Of a stretch of DNA of 64,000 nt, positions 16,908 through 25,874 are shown piece after piece. A program made the position numbers and the translations under genes. A model generated the notes under the pieces. That model saw only the letters and a program-made list of their open reading frames with translations. It did not search any database and was not told where the DNA came from. Source of the stretch: Bacillus thuringiensis (GTDB lineage: Bacteria; Bacillota; Bacilli; Bacillales; Bacillaceae_G); assembly GCF_014932895.1 (NCBI RefSeq), contig NZ_JACYOF010000001.1, positions 849,937 through 913,936 on the forward strand, given 5' to 3'. Positions within the stretch are counted from its first letter, which is position 1. Every line of letters begins with the position of its first letter.

Positions 16908-18296
16908 TCAATTTTTTACCGACTCTGCAACTAACCCCTTCGCTTTCTCCAAGGCCTTTTCAATCTGTTCAAACCCCGTTCCACCTGCGCTATTACGACG
17001 CTTTACAGCTTCATATGGCGACAGAACTTCATACAAATCTTCTTCAAATAATGAACTCATTTCTTTATATGTTTCAAGTGGTACATCTAATAAATAAATG
17101 CCTTTTTGTGTGCAATGTAGAACTAACTTTCCAACAATTTCATGAGCTTGACGGAATGGTAGTCCTTTGTTCGCTAAGTAGTCCGCAATTTCTGTTGCGT
17201 TAGAGAAATCTTGCGTCACAGCTTGCCCCATTTTTTCTTTGCTTACAGTCATCGTTTCTAACATGCCTGCCATAATATGAAGGCATCCTTCTACTGTTTT
17301 TACTGTATCGAACATTCCTTCTTTATCTTCTTGCAAGTCTTTATTGTACGCGAGTGGTAATCCTTTCATTACTGTAAGTAAACTAAATAAATTACCGTAT
17401 ACTCTTCCCGTTTTACCACGGATGAGTTCCGCCATATCTGGATTTTTCTTTTGCGGCATAATACTGCTTCCCGTTGCGTATTGATCGCTCATTTCAATAA
17501 ATTGAAACTCTTGGCTACTCCATAAAATAAGTTCTTCGCAAAAGCGTGATAAGTGCATCATGAGCATTGATGAGTTACTTAAAAACTCCAGTATGAAATC
17601 ACGATCGCTTACCGCATCTAAACTATTTTCATAGATTCCATTAAATCCGAGAAGCTCCGCACTATATTCTCGGTCAATCGGGAATGTTGTCCCAGCTAAC
17701 GCTCCTGCTCCTAATGGTGAAATGTTAATACGCTTTAATGAATCTTCATAACGATTCACATCGCGCTCTAACATCCAAAAGTAAGCGAGAATATGATGCG
17801 CAAATGATATAGGTTGTGCACGCTGTAAGTGCGTATATCCAGGCATAATGGTTTCAATATTATTTTCCGCTTGATGAACAAGAACAGTTTGCAATTGTTT
17901 AGTAGCTTTTATAATATGTTCTACTTTTTCTTTTAAATATAAATGCATATCTGTCGCTACTTGATCGTTACGACTTCGACCTGTATGAAGTTTCCCTCCT
18001 ACTTCACCGATTTTTTCAATTAACATCTTTTCGATATTTAAATGAATGTCTTCAGCTTCAACCGAGAAATGCAACTTATTTTGTTTCGCTTCCTCTAATA
18101 AATATTGAAGCCCGATCTTTATTTTCTCTGCCTCTTCTTTCGTAACGATGCCTTGCTTTGCTAGCATCGTTACGTGTGCAATACTCCCATTTATATCTTG
18201 ATTGACTAATTGTTGATCAAAGGAGATGGATGCTCCAAACTCTTCCACCCATGCTTCCGCTTCTTCTGTAAAACGTCCGCCCCAAAGTTTGCTCAC
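16908..18296 (-). CDS. argH: Argininosuccinate lyase
   Basis: A 462-residue enzyme that splits argininosuccinate into arginine and fumarate, the last step of arginine synthesis. The family signature [12 protein letters not shown] (about residue 277) is intact, and [12 protein letters not shown] lies at about residue 106. The start is GTG at 18296 and overlaps the argG stop by four bases (GTGA), so the two genes are coupled. Confidence 0.96.
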   Translation of the reverse strand: MSKLWGGRFTEEAEAWVEEFGASISFDQQLVNQDINGSIAHVTMLAKQGIVTKEEAEKIKIGLQYLLEEAKQNKLHFSVEAEDIHLNIEKMLIEKIGEVGGKLHTGRSRNDQVATDMHLYLKEKVEHIIKATKQLQTVLVHQAENNIETIMPGYTHLQRAQPISFAHHILAYFWMLERDVNRYEDSLKRINISPLGAGALAGTTFPIDREYSAELLGFNGIYENSLDAVSDRDFILEFLSNSSMLMMHLSRFCEELILWSSQEFQFIEMSDQYATGSSIMPQKKNPDMAELIRGKTGRVYGNLFSLLTVMKGLPLAYNKDLQEDKEGMFDTVKTVEGCLHIMAGMLETMTVSKEKMGQAVTQDFSNATEIADYLANKGLPFRQAHEIVGKLVLHCTQKGIYLLDVPLETYKEMSSLFEEDLYEVLSPYEAVKRRNSAGGTGFEQIEKALEKAKGLVAESVKN

Positions 18297-19498
18297 GCTT
18301 CCACCTTCTTTTGATTCACTTGACTGTATACTTTCGTAGGTAAACCGAATAATGAAATGAATCCAACTGCTGCATCATGATTAAATTCATCATGAGCAGT
18401 ATACGTAGCTAACTTCTCATCGTATAAAGAGTATTCAGATTTACGCCCTTCTACAATCGCATGACCTTTAAATAATTTCACACGCACTGTACCTGTTACA
18501 TGCTTTTGCGTTTCTTGTAAAAATGCATGAAGCGCTTGTTTTAAAGGAGAGAACCATAAGCCATTATAAATAAGTTCTGTTATTTTCTGTTCAATCACCG
18601 GTTTAAAATGCGCTACTTCTTTTACGTGTGTTAAATCTTCCAGCTCTTTATGCGCAGTGATCAACGTCATTGCTGCCGGGCATTCGTATACTTCACGAGA
18701 TTTAATACCGACAAGACGATTTTCTACGTGATCGATACGTCCAACGCCGTGTTTTCCAGCAAGTGCATTTAACGTTTTAATTAATTCTGAAAGTGAATAT
18801 GCAGTGCCGTTTAAAGTAGTCGGTACTCCTGCTTCAAATCCGATTTCTACAAACTCTGGTTTATTCGGTGTATCTTCTAATGCTAATGTCATTTCGTATG
18901 CTTCTTCTGGCGGCGCTGCCCACGGATCTTCTAAAATTCCACATTCATTGCTGCGTCCCCATAAGTTTTGATCAATTGAAAATGGGCTATCTAAATTAAT
19001 TGGAATTGGTACATCGTTTTCTTTTGCATATGCAATTTCTTCTTCACGTGACCACTTCCATTCACGTACAGGTGCAATCACTTCTAAGTAAGGATTTAAT
19101 GCTTGAATAGAAACTTCAAAACGAACTTGGTCATTTCCTTTCCCTGTACATCCGTGCGCAACTGCACTTGCCCCTTCTTGTTCTGCAATTTCCACTAATT
19201 TTTTCGCGATAAGCGGACGAGATAATGCAGAGACAAGAGGGTATTTTCCTTCGTATAATGTATGAGCTTGCATTGCCATCAATGCATATTCATTCGCAAA
19301 TTCTTCTTGAACATCAATCATATATGATTTAATTGCACCTACTGAAAGTGCTTTTTCTTTTACAAATGCTAAGTCTTTACCTTCCCCTAAATCTAAACAA
19401 AGCGCGATAATATCATAATTCTTCTCTTGTAACCATTTAATTGCAACGGAAGTATCAAGACCTCCGGAATATGCTAATACAACTTTTTTCTTCTCCAT
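18293..19498 (-). CDS. argG: Argininosuccinate synthase
   Basis: A 401-residue ATP-dependent ligase that joins citrulline and aspartate. The PP-loop motif [15 protein letters not shown] lies at the N terminus, and [13 protein letters not shown] near residue 117. GGGGGATG lies before the ATG at 19498; the ten codons upstream to 19528 are not used. First gene of argGH, with an ARG-box-like palindrome just upstream. Confidence 0.96.
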   Translation of the reverse strand: MEKKKVVLAYSGGLDTSVAIKWLQEKNYDIIALCLDLGEGKDLAFVKEKALSVGAIKSYMIDVQEEFANEYALMAMQAHTLYEGKYPLVSALSRPLIAKKLVEIAEQEGASAVAHGCTGKGNDQVRFEVSIQALNPYLEVIAPVREWKWSREEEIAYAKENDVPIPINLDSPFSIDQNLWGRSNECGILEDPWAAPPEEAYEMTLALEDTPNKPEFVEIGFEAGVPTTLNGTAYSLSELIKTLNALAGKHGVGRIDHVENRLVGIKSREVYECPAAMTLITAHKELEDLTHVKEVAHFKPVIEQKITELIYNGLWFSPLKQALHAFLQETQKHVTGTVRVKLFKGHAIVEGRKSEYSLYDEKLATYTAHDEFNHDAAVGFISLFGLPTKVYSQVNQKKVEA

Positions 19499-19514
19499 TT
19501 TGCATCCCCCTAAA

Positions 19515-19549
19515 GAATAAATATTCATTATCTTTTATAATAATTCAAA
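19515..19549. promoter_or_regulatory. Probable ArgR/AhrC operator of argGH
   Basis: Read on the minus strand, TGAATATTTATTC (19515-19527) is close to the ARG-box pattern TGAATAATNATTCA, and a second half-site-like TTTGAATTATTAT lies about 12 bases upstream. Two adjacent boxes are usual for AhrC control. A TATAAA-like -10 lies between them. Confidence 0.55.
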
Positions 19550-19664
19550 CTTTAACACCTTTCACAAAATGTATCAAGAGGAATTTTCAATTTTTTTCAA
19601 ACAATTTCGTCGAACTTCTTTCTATTTTTATGTACAATATAAGCAGGAAAATAGGGGTGAACTT

Positions 19665-19982
19665 ATGGAAAAATATTTCGTATACGATGAACATCTAGGA
19701 ATTGAAATTCCACATTTACAAGAAGACTGGGAAGACATCCCCGAAAAAAAGCAACATGCTATTTTGCTCAAATGGGAACAAGTCCGCGGGAAAATCCCTG
19801 ATCGTATAAAAGAACTGGAACACTATATTAATGCAAAACAACATCATTTAAATAACGAAGAGGACTTCGAAATTTCTTGCAAGCTTAATTCAGAAATTGC
19901 CGATCTCGCTTCCATCATTAATGATCTTTGGCTTTGGTATCGACTCACCCAAAATGTATCTGAGGGAAAAGCACACCAATGA
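19665..19982 (+). CDS. Hypothetical protein, 105 aa
   Basis: A soluble, mostly helical, acidic protein with an amphipathic helical middle part (IKELEHYINAKQHHL) and a Trp-rich stretch NDLWLWYRL. AGGGGTG lies 7 bases before the ATG at 19665; the 32 upstream codons of the open frame are rejected. It is divergent from argG. No family is recognised. Confidence 0.65.
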   Translation: MEKYFVYDEHLGIEIPHLQEDWEDIPEKKQHAILLKWEQVRGKIPDRIKELEHYINAKQHHLNNEEDFEISCKLNSEIADLASIINDLWLWYRLTQNVSEGKAHQ

Positions 19983-20023
19983 AAAGAGCATGCCCCTCAT
20001 TTATTTCGGGTCATGCTTTTTTG
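19982..20023. terminator. Terminator between the 19665 and 20011 genes
   Basis: AAAAGAGCATGCCC and GGGTCATGCTTTTTT pair with one bulge. It can serve both converging genes. Confidence 0.7.
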
Positions 20024-20205
20024 TCGTAACACGATTTACAATATATTTCTTGTGCTGTTTTTGCCAAACATACATCGAACGAACCAACTAATATATTTCT
20101 TTCTTTCGGCAGCTTTACAAAAGCAACAAGCTCTTCTTCATATTCGATTTTCTTCTGACATGCAGCACATATTAATTCTTTTCTTTTAAACATATCTTTG
20201 AACAT
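20011..20205 (-). CDS. Small zinc-ribbon-like protein, 64 aa
   Basis: Two CxxC pairs, CAAC (about residue 14) and CKSC (about residue 57), frame a short beta-type core, so a single zinc site is likely. The start MFKDMFKRKE at 20205 is preferred, with GTGAGGA just upstream; a start six codons earlier is less likely. Soluble, role unknown. Confidence 0.6.
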   Translation of the reverse strand: MFKDMFKRKELICAACQKKIEYEEELVAFVKLPKERNILVGSFDVCLAKTAQEIYCKSCYDKKA

Positions 20206-20327
20206 ACATTCCTCACCTTTCATCTATCTCTATTAATATACTCTCATAATAATTATTTTTTGTAAAAAAATGACACATTACAAAGTAAGCCATTCATATA
20301 CTATGTACAAAAGCAGTTCTCAAACTT

Positions 20328-20426
20328 ATGCGAGCTTTCATTATTATCGCTTTAACTTTTTTAAGTGTGATTAGCTGGGATGCCTTTTTTAAAGATAAAC
20401 GTGAGGAAAACAATACAACTGAATAA
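20328..20426 (+). CDS. Possible 32-aa membrane microprotein
   Basis: A short frame MRAFIIIALTFLSVISWDAF followed by a charged tail and TAA. One hydrophobic helix fills the N-terminal half. There is no convincing ribosome site before the ATG, so the call is uncertain; composition alone suggests a membrane microprotein. Confidence 0.35.
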   Translation: MRAFIIIALTFLSVISWDAFFKDKREENNTTE

Positions 20427-20581
20427 AAAACCATCTTTTCCTACTTATTGGACAAACTTAAAAAACTGTCCAATCTTACAAAATAACTTAGGCTTTTCTA
20501 CAAAATTATTTAAACATAACAATTTTTGTAGATTTCCTCCGTTTATTGTCGGTTTCCATCCGCATACATTTTTTGAAAGTA

Positions 20582-20590
20582 TGATATAAT
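20582..20590 (+). promoter_or_regulatory. Extended -10 promoter of the yitT leader
   Basis: TGATATAAT is an extended -10 with the consensus TATAAT. No strong -35 is seen at 17 bases, which fits an extended -10 promoter. It lies 34 bases before the first leader ORF. Confidence 0.55.
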
Positions 20591-20623
20591 AATATAAATC
20601 TTGAAGGAAGGGATTTTGATATC

Positions 20624-20674
20624 ATGATCGCTCGAAGGAGCATGTGGCATCGTATTGACGAATCATACACGTAG
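20624..20674 (+). CDS. Leader mini-ORF 1, 16 aa
   Basis: Product MIARRSMWHRIDESYT, stop TAG. GAAGGAAGGG precedes the ATG. It is a clear paralogue of mini-ORF 2: ten of 16 residues are identical, and three of the shared residues use different codons, which supports selection on the peptide. The stop is followed at once by the 5' arm of stem 1. Confidence 0.5.
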   Translation: MIARRSMWHRIDESYT

Positions 20675-20732
20675 CGTATTTTTCAGCTCAGATACTTTAG
20701 TCTAGCGAAAAAAATACGAGAGTGGGGAAATT

Positions 20733-20783
20733 ATGATTGCCCGAAGGATAATTTGGCAAAAAAAAGACTCTTCTTACACGTAG
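20733..20783 (+). CDS. Leader mini-ORF 2, 16 aa
   Basis: Product MIARRIIWQKKDSSYT, stop TAG, with GAGTGGGG 5 bases before the ATG. It shares the pattern MIARR-x-x-W and a final SYT with mini-ORF 1. The stop is followed directly by CGTTTTGTTTAG, the 5' arm of stem 2. Confidence 0.5.
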   Translation: MIARRIIWQKKDSSYT

Positions 20784-20844
20784 CGTTTTGTTTAGGACTT
20801 AATTGTTACTAGCTAAACAAAACAAAGAAGAGCAGGATTGCTAA

Positions 20845-20874
20845 ATGAAGAATCCTACTCCACGTTTTGTTTAG
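20845..20874 (+). CDS. Leader mini-ORF 3, 9 aa
   Basis: Product MKNPTPRFV, stop TAG. AGGA lies 7 bases before the ATG, but both can be hidden: GAGCAGGATT (20830-20839) pairs with AATCCTACTC (20851-20860). Unlike units 1, 2 and 4, the last codons and stop lie inside the 5' arm of the following stem. Weakest of the four. Confidence 0.3.
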   Translation: MKNPTPRFV

Positions 20875-20915
20875 TCGTTTTAAGACTTAAACTAAAACGA
20901 AGGTAGGGAGAATTG

Positions 20916-20957
20916 ATGGACGAGAGGATTATTCGTTATTTCTTCAGCGACATATAG
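20916..20957 (+). CDS. Leader mini-ORF 4, 13 aa
   Basis: Product MDERIIRYFFSDI, stop TAG, with AGGGAG 5 bases before the ATG. The segment RII recalls RRII in mini-ORF 2. The stop is followed directly by CGTAGTTAG, the 5' arm of stem 4. Confidence 0.45.
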   Translation: MDERIIRYFFSDI

Positions 20958-21057
20958 CGTAGTTAGTTTTTTCGTAAACTAACTGAAAGCTACATGTGAG
21001 CTCGTAGTTAGTTTACAACACAAAAAGGACTACTAACTACGGAAAGAAGGAATAACG

Positions 21058-21720
21058 ATGAGGAACATCCAAAGTCGACAAATTATTAAAGAAATTTTTA
21101 TGGTTTTAATCGGTTCATTTATTTTAGCAGCAGCGCTATATCACATTCACTTCCAAAACCACTTAACAGAAGGTGGCTTTGTAGGGATTGCACTATTCAT
21201 CCAAAATTTTTATGATATTTCACCATCTATTTCAACTGTAATAATGGATATCCCAATTATTTTACTGTGTGCTTCATTTTTAGGTAGAAAAATGGTTGGC
21301 TATTCATTCCTAGGTTCGATTTCATTCGGAGTATTTTATTCTCTTATGGAAAATTATTCTCCATTTACGGTAGATTTATCAAATAACTTATTTGTAGCTG
21401 CAATAGTTGGTGGTGCGTTAGCTGGTATTGGACTCGGTTTTATATTGCGATTTGGCGGTGCAACCGGTGGAGACGATATTTTAACAATTGTACTAAGTAA
21501 ACGAACTCGTTTTACAATTGGGCAAATTTTCTTCGTCTTTGACGCGATTGTTCTTGCGCTTTCATTATATTATTTAAATTGGACAGAAATTGCTTTTACT
21601 ATTCTTTCGATTGCCGTACAGGCAAAAACTTTGGATTTAATTTATTATCCAAAAACAGAAAAAGCAGAGGAAAAGCAGCCAGTATCTATTCCAATGTCAA
21701 AAAAACATGCAACAAATTAA
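21058..21720 (+). CDS. Short YitT family membrane protein
   Basis: A 220-residue integral membrane protein of the YitT/DUF161 family with five or six hydrophobic segments. Typical sites are FQNHLTEGGFVGIALF near the N terminus and GFILRFGGATGGDDIL near residue 131. It ends about 25 residues after the last membrane segment and so lacks the C-terminal DUF2179 domain that longer YitT proteins have. AAGAAGG lies 7 bases before the ATG. It is preceded by an unusual leader with four mini-ORFs. Family function is not established. Confidence 0.85.
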   Translation: MRNIQSRQIIKEIFMVLIGSFILAAALYHIHFQNHLTEGGFVGIALFIQNFYDISPSISTVIMDIPIILLCASFLGRKMVGYSFLGSISFGVFYSLMENYSPFTVDLSNNLFVAAIVGGALAGIGLGFILRFGGATGGDDILTIVLSKRTRFTIGQIFFVFDAIVLALSLYYLNWTEIAFTILSIAVQAKTLDLIYYPKTEKAEEKQPVSIPMSKKHATN

Positions 21721-21757
21721 AAAAAGCGAAAGGCTTCGGCCTCTCGCTTTTTTTTAC
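21721..21757. terminator. Terminator after the YitT gene
   Basis: AAAAAGCGAaAGGC and GCCTcTCGCTTTTT with a TTCG tetraloop. It also serves the converging EcsC-family gene. Confidence 0.85.
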
Positions 21758-22587
21758 GCTCTCTTTTCTTTCTCCACTATGTGGCGCACTTGATAAAATC
21801 GATTCGCAAATTCAGTAACATTTCTTGTCAAACGATAATTCACTGTAGATCCGATTGCCATTCCAATTACTGGGATACCTTGGAATAATTTACGACGAAG
21901 CGCATAAATTGAAAATGTTTTCAAAATTTGTTTTAGCACAACTTCAGTAGAAGCTGGTTGTAACACCGCTTCGTCTCCTTCATAAAAGAACGAATCTTCT
22001 TGCTCCAGCTCTTGCAGCAAATTGTACCATGCGTATTGCTGAAGTCTTCCTGGTAATAATGATGCATGAAACACCTTTAGCGCAAGCATCATTTCATAAG
22101 GCTTGTTCACATCATGCCCAAACGATGTTGCAATAAGCTGGGCAGCCTTCACATTTAACGCAATCATAACCGGAAAATCAGCCGTTAATAATAATAAACC
22201 TCCAGCACCCGTTGCTCCGCCTTGTACGAATGAATATAGACGATGACGTGCTGTTTGTTGCTCCGCTATGTATGTTAACTGATCAATAGATAATGCTTTC
22301 AAATCTTCAAGTTGCTCAATTGATTCATCAAATAATCTCGCCGTTCCTAAAATACGATTACGCGCATCTAACTGTGATTGTGAACTTTGAATAAACGCAT
22401 GCAAATGAAAGAGCCATCCATCTGCTTTCGCAAAAAAGTCTTTTCGTTTTTTCTCAGGCAATTTCGCAACTGTAGTATGTAACCATTTATCAAACATTTT
22501 TTGAAAATCAGTCGCTTCTTGCTCAACTAATTGCGCTTCCCATTCCTTTATATTGTCTAAAATGGCTTGTTCTCGCTTTGATCGCAT
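21754..22587 (-). CDS. EcsC family protein
   Basis: A 277-residue protein of the EcsC family, named after the third gene of the B. subtilis ecs locus. Visible family parts are the mid-section GGATGAGGLLLLTADFPVMI (about 140-160, hydrophobic) and a C-terminal IPVIGMAIGSTVNYRLT. GAGGTGG lies 8 bases before the ATG at 22587; upstream codons to 22635 are not used. Function unknown; not next to ABC transporter genes here. Confidence 0.8.
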   Translation of the reverse strand: MRSKREQAILDNIKEWEAQLVEQEATDFQKMFDKWLHTTVAKLPEKKRKDFFAKADGWLFHLHAFIQSSQSQLDARNRILGTARLFDESIEQLEDLKALSIDQLTYIAEQQTARHRLYSFVQGGATGAGGLLLLTADFPVMIALNVKAAQLIATSFGHDVNKPYEMMLALKVFHASLLPGRLQQYAWYNLLQELEQEDSFFYEGDEAVLQPASTEVVLKQILKTFSIYALRRKLFQGIPVIGMAIGSTVNYRLTRNVTEFANRFYQVRHIVEKEKRA

Positions 22588-22766
22588 CGTAACAACCACC
22601 TCGTTCGATTTTTTTCTATTGTAACATATTTGCAAATATGCTTGTATATCGCACGTTCTTTATTTACAACCTAAGTCCAAGAATTTATCCGAATACATGT
22701 TATCAATTTCTACTTAGCTACATTATAATCATCCTTATACAAAACAAATAAGGAGCGATTATACAT

Positions 22767-23177
22767 ATGTATCCACATGCAAAAGCTTTCGGTATCGCTT
22801 TGCATCACAATCGACTTCTCGTGCAAGAATATCATACAGGCGAAGAAACATATTATCGTCCTCTTGGCGGTTCAATTGAACTTGGTGAGACATCAGCAGA
22901 TACCGTTATTCGAGAATTTAAAGAAGAGCTTCATGCAAAGATAGAAATTACCAATTATTTAGGTTGCTTAGAAAACATCTTTCATCTAGGTGAGGAAGTG
23001 GGTCATGAAATCATTCAACTATATTCTTTACGCTTATTAGACACATCACTATATGAAATGGATATACTGCATATAAAAGATGCACAAACAGCGTCATATG
23101 CAAAATGGATTCCTCTTACTGCATTCATTCAGAAAGAAAAAATACTATATCCAAATGGAATTTTAAAATATATCTAA
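22767..23177 (+). CDS. NUDIX hydrolase
   Basis: A 136-residue single NUDIX domain. The box reads GGSIELGETSADTVIREFKE and continues with EL, so all catalytic glutamates are in place. The substrate (a nucleoside diphosphate derivative) cannot be predicted. AAGGAG precedes the ATG. A terminator follows. Confidence 0.85.
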   Translation: MYPHAKAFGIALHHNRLLVQEYHTGEETYYRPLGGSIELGETSADTVIREFKEELHAKIEITNYLGCLENIFHLGEEVGHEIIQLYSLRLLDTSLYEMDILHIKDAQTASYAKWIPLTAFIQKEKILYPNGILKYI

Positions 23178-23178
23178 A

Positions 23179-23220
23179 AGAAAAAAGACGAAATCCTATA
23201 AGGACCTCGTCTTTCTTTTC
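23179..23220. terminator. Terminator, NUDIX gene and ackA
   Basis: AAAAAAGACGA and TCGTCTTTCTTTT with an 18-base loop; the A-run side suits ackA from the other direction. Confidence 0.7.
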
Positions 23221-23225
23221 ATATA

Positions 23226-24419
23226 TTAACCAATGTCTCCAAGACGTAGTACGTCACGAGCAATCATAACTTCTTCGTCAGTTGGAATTACAATGATTTT
23301 TACTGGAGAGTGTGGGAAGTTGATGAATGCTTCCTCACCAAATACGTTATTACGTTTTGCATCGAAGTATACGCCCATGTACTCAAGGCCTTCTAATACA
23401 CGTTCACGAATAATCGCACTGTTTTCACCAACACCAGCTGTGAAGATGATTGCGTCTACACCTTTCATACGAGCTGTGTAAGAACCGATGTATTTGTGAA
23501 TACGGCTTACGAATACATCTAGTGCTACTTTCGCACGGTGGTCGCCTTCTTCTTCTTTCGCAATGATATCACGTAGGTCACTAGAGTAACCAGTAAGACC
23601 TAACATACCACTCTTCTTGTTTAATACATTAACTACTTCTTCTACTGTTTGGCCTGTTTTTTCCATGATGTATGGAATTAACGCAGGGTCAATGTTACCA
23701 GAACGTGTACCCATTGTTACACCAGCAAGTGGAGTGAAGCCCATAGAAGTATCGATAGATTTACCGCCTTCTACTGCTGCGATACTTGCACCGTTACCTA
23801 AGTGGCAAGAAAGTAAGCTTAAGCTTTCAAGTGGACGACCTAATAATTCAGCCGCACGCTCCGTTACGTATTTATGAGAAGTTCCGTGGAAACCGTATTT
23901 ACGGATACCGAATTTTTCATAGTACTCATATGGTAAGCTGTATAGGAATGCAGATTCCGGCATTGTTTGGTGGAATGCTGTATCGAATACTGCTACTGCT
24001 GGTACGTTTGGTAATACTTCTTGGAATGCTTTAATACCAACAACGTTTGCTGGGTTATGAAGTGGTGCTAAATCGCTTAATTCTTCGATATCAGCTAATA
24101 CTTCATCAGTAATTAAAACAGAGTCAGCAAATTTTTCGCCGCCGTGAACAACACGGTGACCGATACCGCCAATCTCATCTAGAGACTTAACGATTCCATT
24201 TTCAGTTAATTTGTTAAGAAGCATATTAACTGCTACTGCGTGATCTGGAATGTTTGTAATTTCTTTTTGTTTTTCGCCATCTACAGTAATAGTGAAGATA
24301 CTATCTTCTAAACCGATACGTTCTACTAAACCTTTTGTTAATACTGTTTCACTTGGCATTTCAAATAATTGGAATTTCAAGGAAGAGCTTCCTGCGTTAA
24401 TCGCGATGATTTTTGACAT
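23226..24419 (-). CDS. ackA: Acetate kinase
   Basis: A 397-residue enzyme that makes acetate and ATP from acetyl phosphate in overflow metabolism. Signature regions are intact: [13 protein letters not shown] at the N terminus, [11 protein letters not shown] (about residue 86) and FHGTSHKYV (about 173). Length equals the family norm. A near-perfect cre site lies about 90 bases upstream, as in B. subtilis where CcpA activates ackA. The 300 bp upstream region holds no other gene. Confidence 0.97.
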   Translation of the reverse strand: MSKIIAINAGSSSLKFQLFEMPSETVLTKGLVERIGLEDSIFTITVDGEKQKEITNIPDHAVAVNMLLNKLTENGIVKSLDEIGGIGHRVVHGGEKFADSVLITDEVLADIEELSDLAPLHNPANVVGIKAFQEVLPNVPAVAVFDTAFHQTMPESAFLYSLPYEYYEKFGIRKYGFHGTSHKYVTERAAELLGRPLESLSLLSCHLGNGASIAAVEGGKSIDTSMGFTPLAGVTMGTRSGNIDPALIPYIMEKTGQTVEEVVNVLNKKSGMLGLTGYSSDLRDIIAKEEEGDHRAKVALDVFVSRIHKYIGSYTARMKGVDAIIFTAGVGENSAIIRERVLEGLEYMGVYFDAKRNNVFGEEAFINFPHSPVKIIVIPTDEEVMIARDVLRLGDIG

Positions 24420-24504
24420 CTAGTCTTTCGCCCCTTTTTCTCTTGGTAGTTGTGTGGATATGTCCACAAACCGCTCGATTTTATCTGATTAAATCCGCTA
24501 ACTA

Positions 24505-24518
24505 TGAAAACGTTTCAT
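24505..24518. promoter_or_regulatory. cre site (CcpA) upstream of ackA
   Basis: TGAAAACGTTTCAT matches the cre consensus TGWAARCGYTWWCA at 13 of 14 positions, including the central CG. ackA is a known CcpA-activated gene in Bacillus with an upstream cre, and ccpA itself is at 57494 in this window. Confidence 0.75.
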
Positions 24519-24718
24519 CATTAGCAAATTTTATACTCACGATTTTAATTTAAACATCGTCCGACATATATTTCAAGTGAAAAAATTGTAACACCAAGAA
24601 AAAAAATATATTACAGATTTCAAAAAAATTCAGTTAAATCTTGTATATATTTAAAAATATTACATATCATATAAAACTGTACTACACGAATCACTGACCC
24701 TGTTACATATACCTTGCC

Positions 24719-25711
24719 CTATTTATGGGTTGCAAACCAAGTATTTAATTGATCCATTATGTCCTCCATCGCCTTCATGTTGGAGAATTTAGGTAACTCC
24801 ACTAATAACGCCTGTTTTGGCATTGTTACGCTAGGACCTTTCTTTTGGAGAACAAATATACTTTTTGCATTTTTCTCGTTTTTAAACATGGAAACAGGTA
24901 GCTGCAACAAACCTTGAATAAAGCATGTTTCTTTAATAAATGCATGTAATTTTGGTGCCTGATCACTTTCAAAAATAAAGTTTGGTACTAAGAAGAATAA
25001 GTACCCGCCTTCTTTCGTATGTTTCACACTTTGTTCAATAAATAAGTGATGCGCATATGACATTCCTTCATCTGCTTTTAACTTATATTCACTCGCACCG
25101 ATTTCATTTGGATAATAACCAATCGGTAAGTCTGAAACGACTGCATCAACCGGATCGATATAAAGTGGTGCTAGTCCATCTTGATGGAAGAATTCGATTG
25201 CATGCTTTTGTAAATTCGCATTTACTAAAGCAAGTTTAATTAGCACTTCATCCACTTCTACACCAAATCCACTCATTGTTAGTTCTTCTTTGGCGCTATT
25301 AAATACTGTAGTCATTAAGTTCCCTGTCCCAATCGCAGGGTCTAACACAGTAATTTCGTTTTGATCTTGCATAAATTTATGGAATAAGTAGCTCATGAAC
25401 ATTCCAACTGCATCAGGCGTCATTTCGTGATTCGCTTGTACGCCTTCTTTCATTCCTTTTAAGATGGCTAACTGAAATGCTTTACGAATTTCTTCACCTT
25501 TATATGTTTCTTCATTAAACGTACTATATTCACGATTCAGCCTTTCAATTGCTGATTCAGATAATTCCTCTTGTAAAATCGCTCCTTCAAACAAGTTATC
25601 ACCTGTTTCTACAAGCGCCTCTAAATATGTTACATCTAATTCTTTACGTAAAACTACCGCAGAAGAATCAAAAATAGAAAATAATGTTTCTACTGTCTGA
25701 CTCACGTACAT
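24719..25711 (-). CDS. ytxK: YtxK, class I SAM-dependent methyltransferase
   Basis: A 330-residue protein resembling N6-adenine DNA methylases of the type I modification-subunit kind. The SAM-binding motif is DPAIGTGNL (about residue 121), and the catalytic NPPY-type motif appears as SDLPIGYYP (about residue 193), i.e. with Asp in place of Asn. Position between ackA and tpx matches B. subtilis ytxK. No restriction partner is near. The target is unknown. Confidence 0.85.
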   Translation of the reverse strand: MYVSQTVETLFSIFDSSAVVLRKELDVTYLEALVETGDNLFEGAILQEELSESAIERLNREYSTFNEETYKGEEIRKAFQLAILKGMKEGVQANHEMTPDAVGMFMSYLFHKFMQDQNEITVLDPAIGTGNLMTTVFNSAKEELTMSGFGVEVDEVLIKLALVNANLQKHAIEFFHQDGLAPLYIDPVDAVVSDLPIGYYPNEIGASEYKLKADEGMSYAHHLFIEQSVKHTKEGGYLFFLVPNFIFESDQAPKLHAFIKETCFIQGLLQLPVSMFKNEKNAKSIFVLQKKGPSVTMPKQALLVELPKFSNMKAMEDIMDQLNTWFATHK

Positions 25712-25822
25712 TCCTCCTTCTCTCTTTTACACATAACTTATATCATACCACAAAGTGTTTTTTTCCAAAAAGAAAAAGCGACCTCCTGCAAAGAGCTCCC
25801 CTTTAAGTTATATATGATATAA

Positions 25823-25874
25823 CGTTTTTTCTCATATATTGGTATCGTTACGCAACAATATATGAGAAAAAACG
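25823..25874. repeat. 19 bp perfect inverted repeat between ytxK and tpx
   Basis: CGTTTTTTCTCATATATTG (25823-25841) is exactly complementary to 25856-25874 around a 14-base loop. Its right arm overlaps the T-run of the tpx terminator. It is much longer than needed for an ordinary terminator. Confidence 0.75.

Larger units (their letters stand above)
20591..21057 (+). promoter_or_regulatory. Long leader with alternating mini-ORFs and hairpins before a YitT gene
   Basis: Between the promoter and the YitT-family gene at 21058 lie repeated units, most of which are: ribosome site, tiny ORF ending in TAG, hairpin whose 5' arm begins CGT right after or in the stop. Stems: 20675-20683/20710-20718; 20784-20794/20813-20823; 20863-20873/20887-20899 (imperfect); 20961-20969/20976-20984; 21003-21012/21032-21041. 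After stems 1, 3 and 5 the next ribosome site follows the 3' arm directly. Some arms can pair with those of the neighbouring unit, so alternative folds exist. This looks like a translation-dependent control region, but the signal is unknown. Confidence 0.65.
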
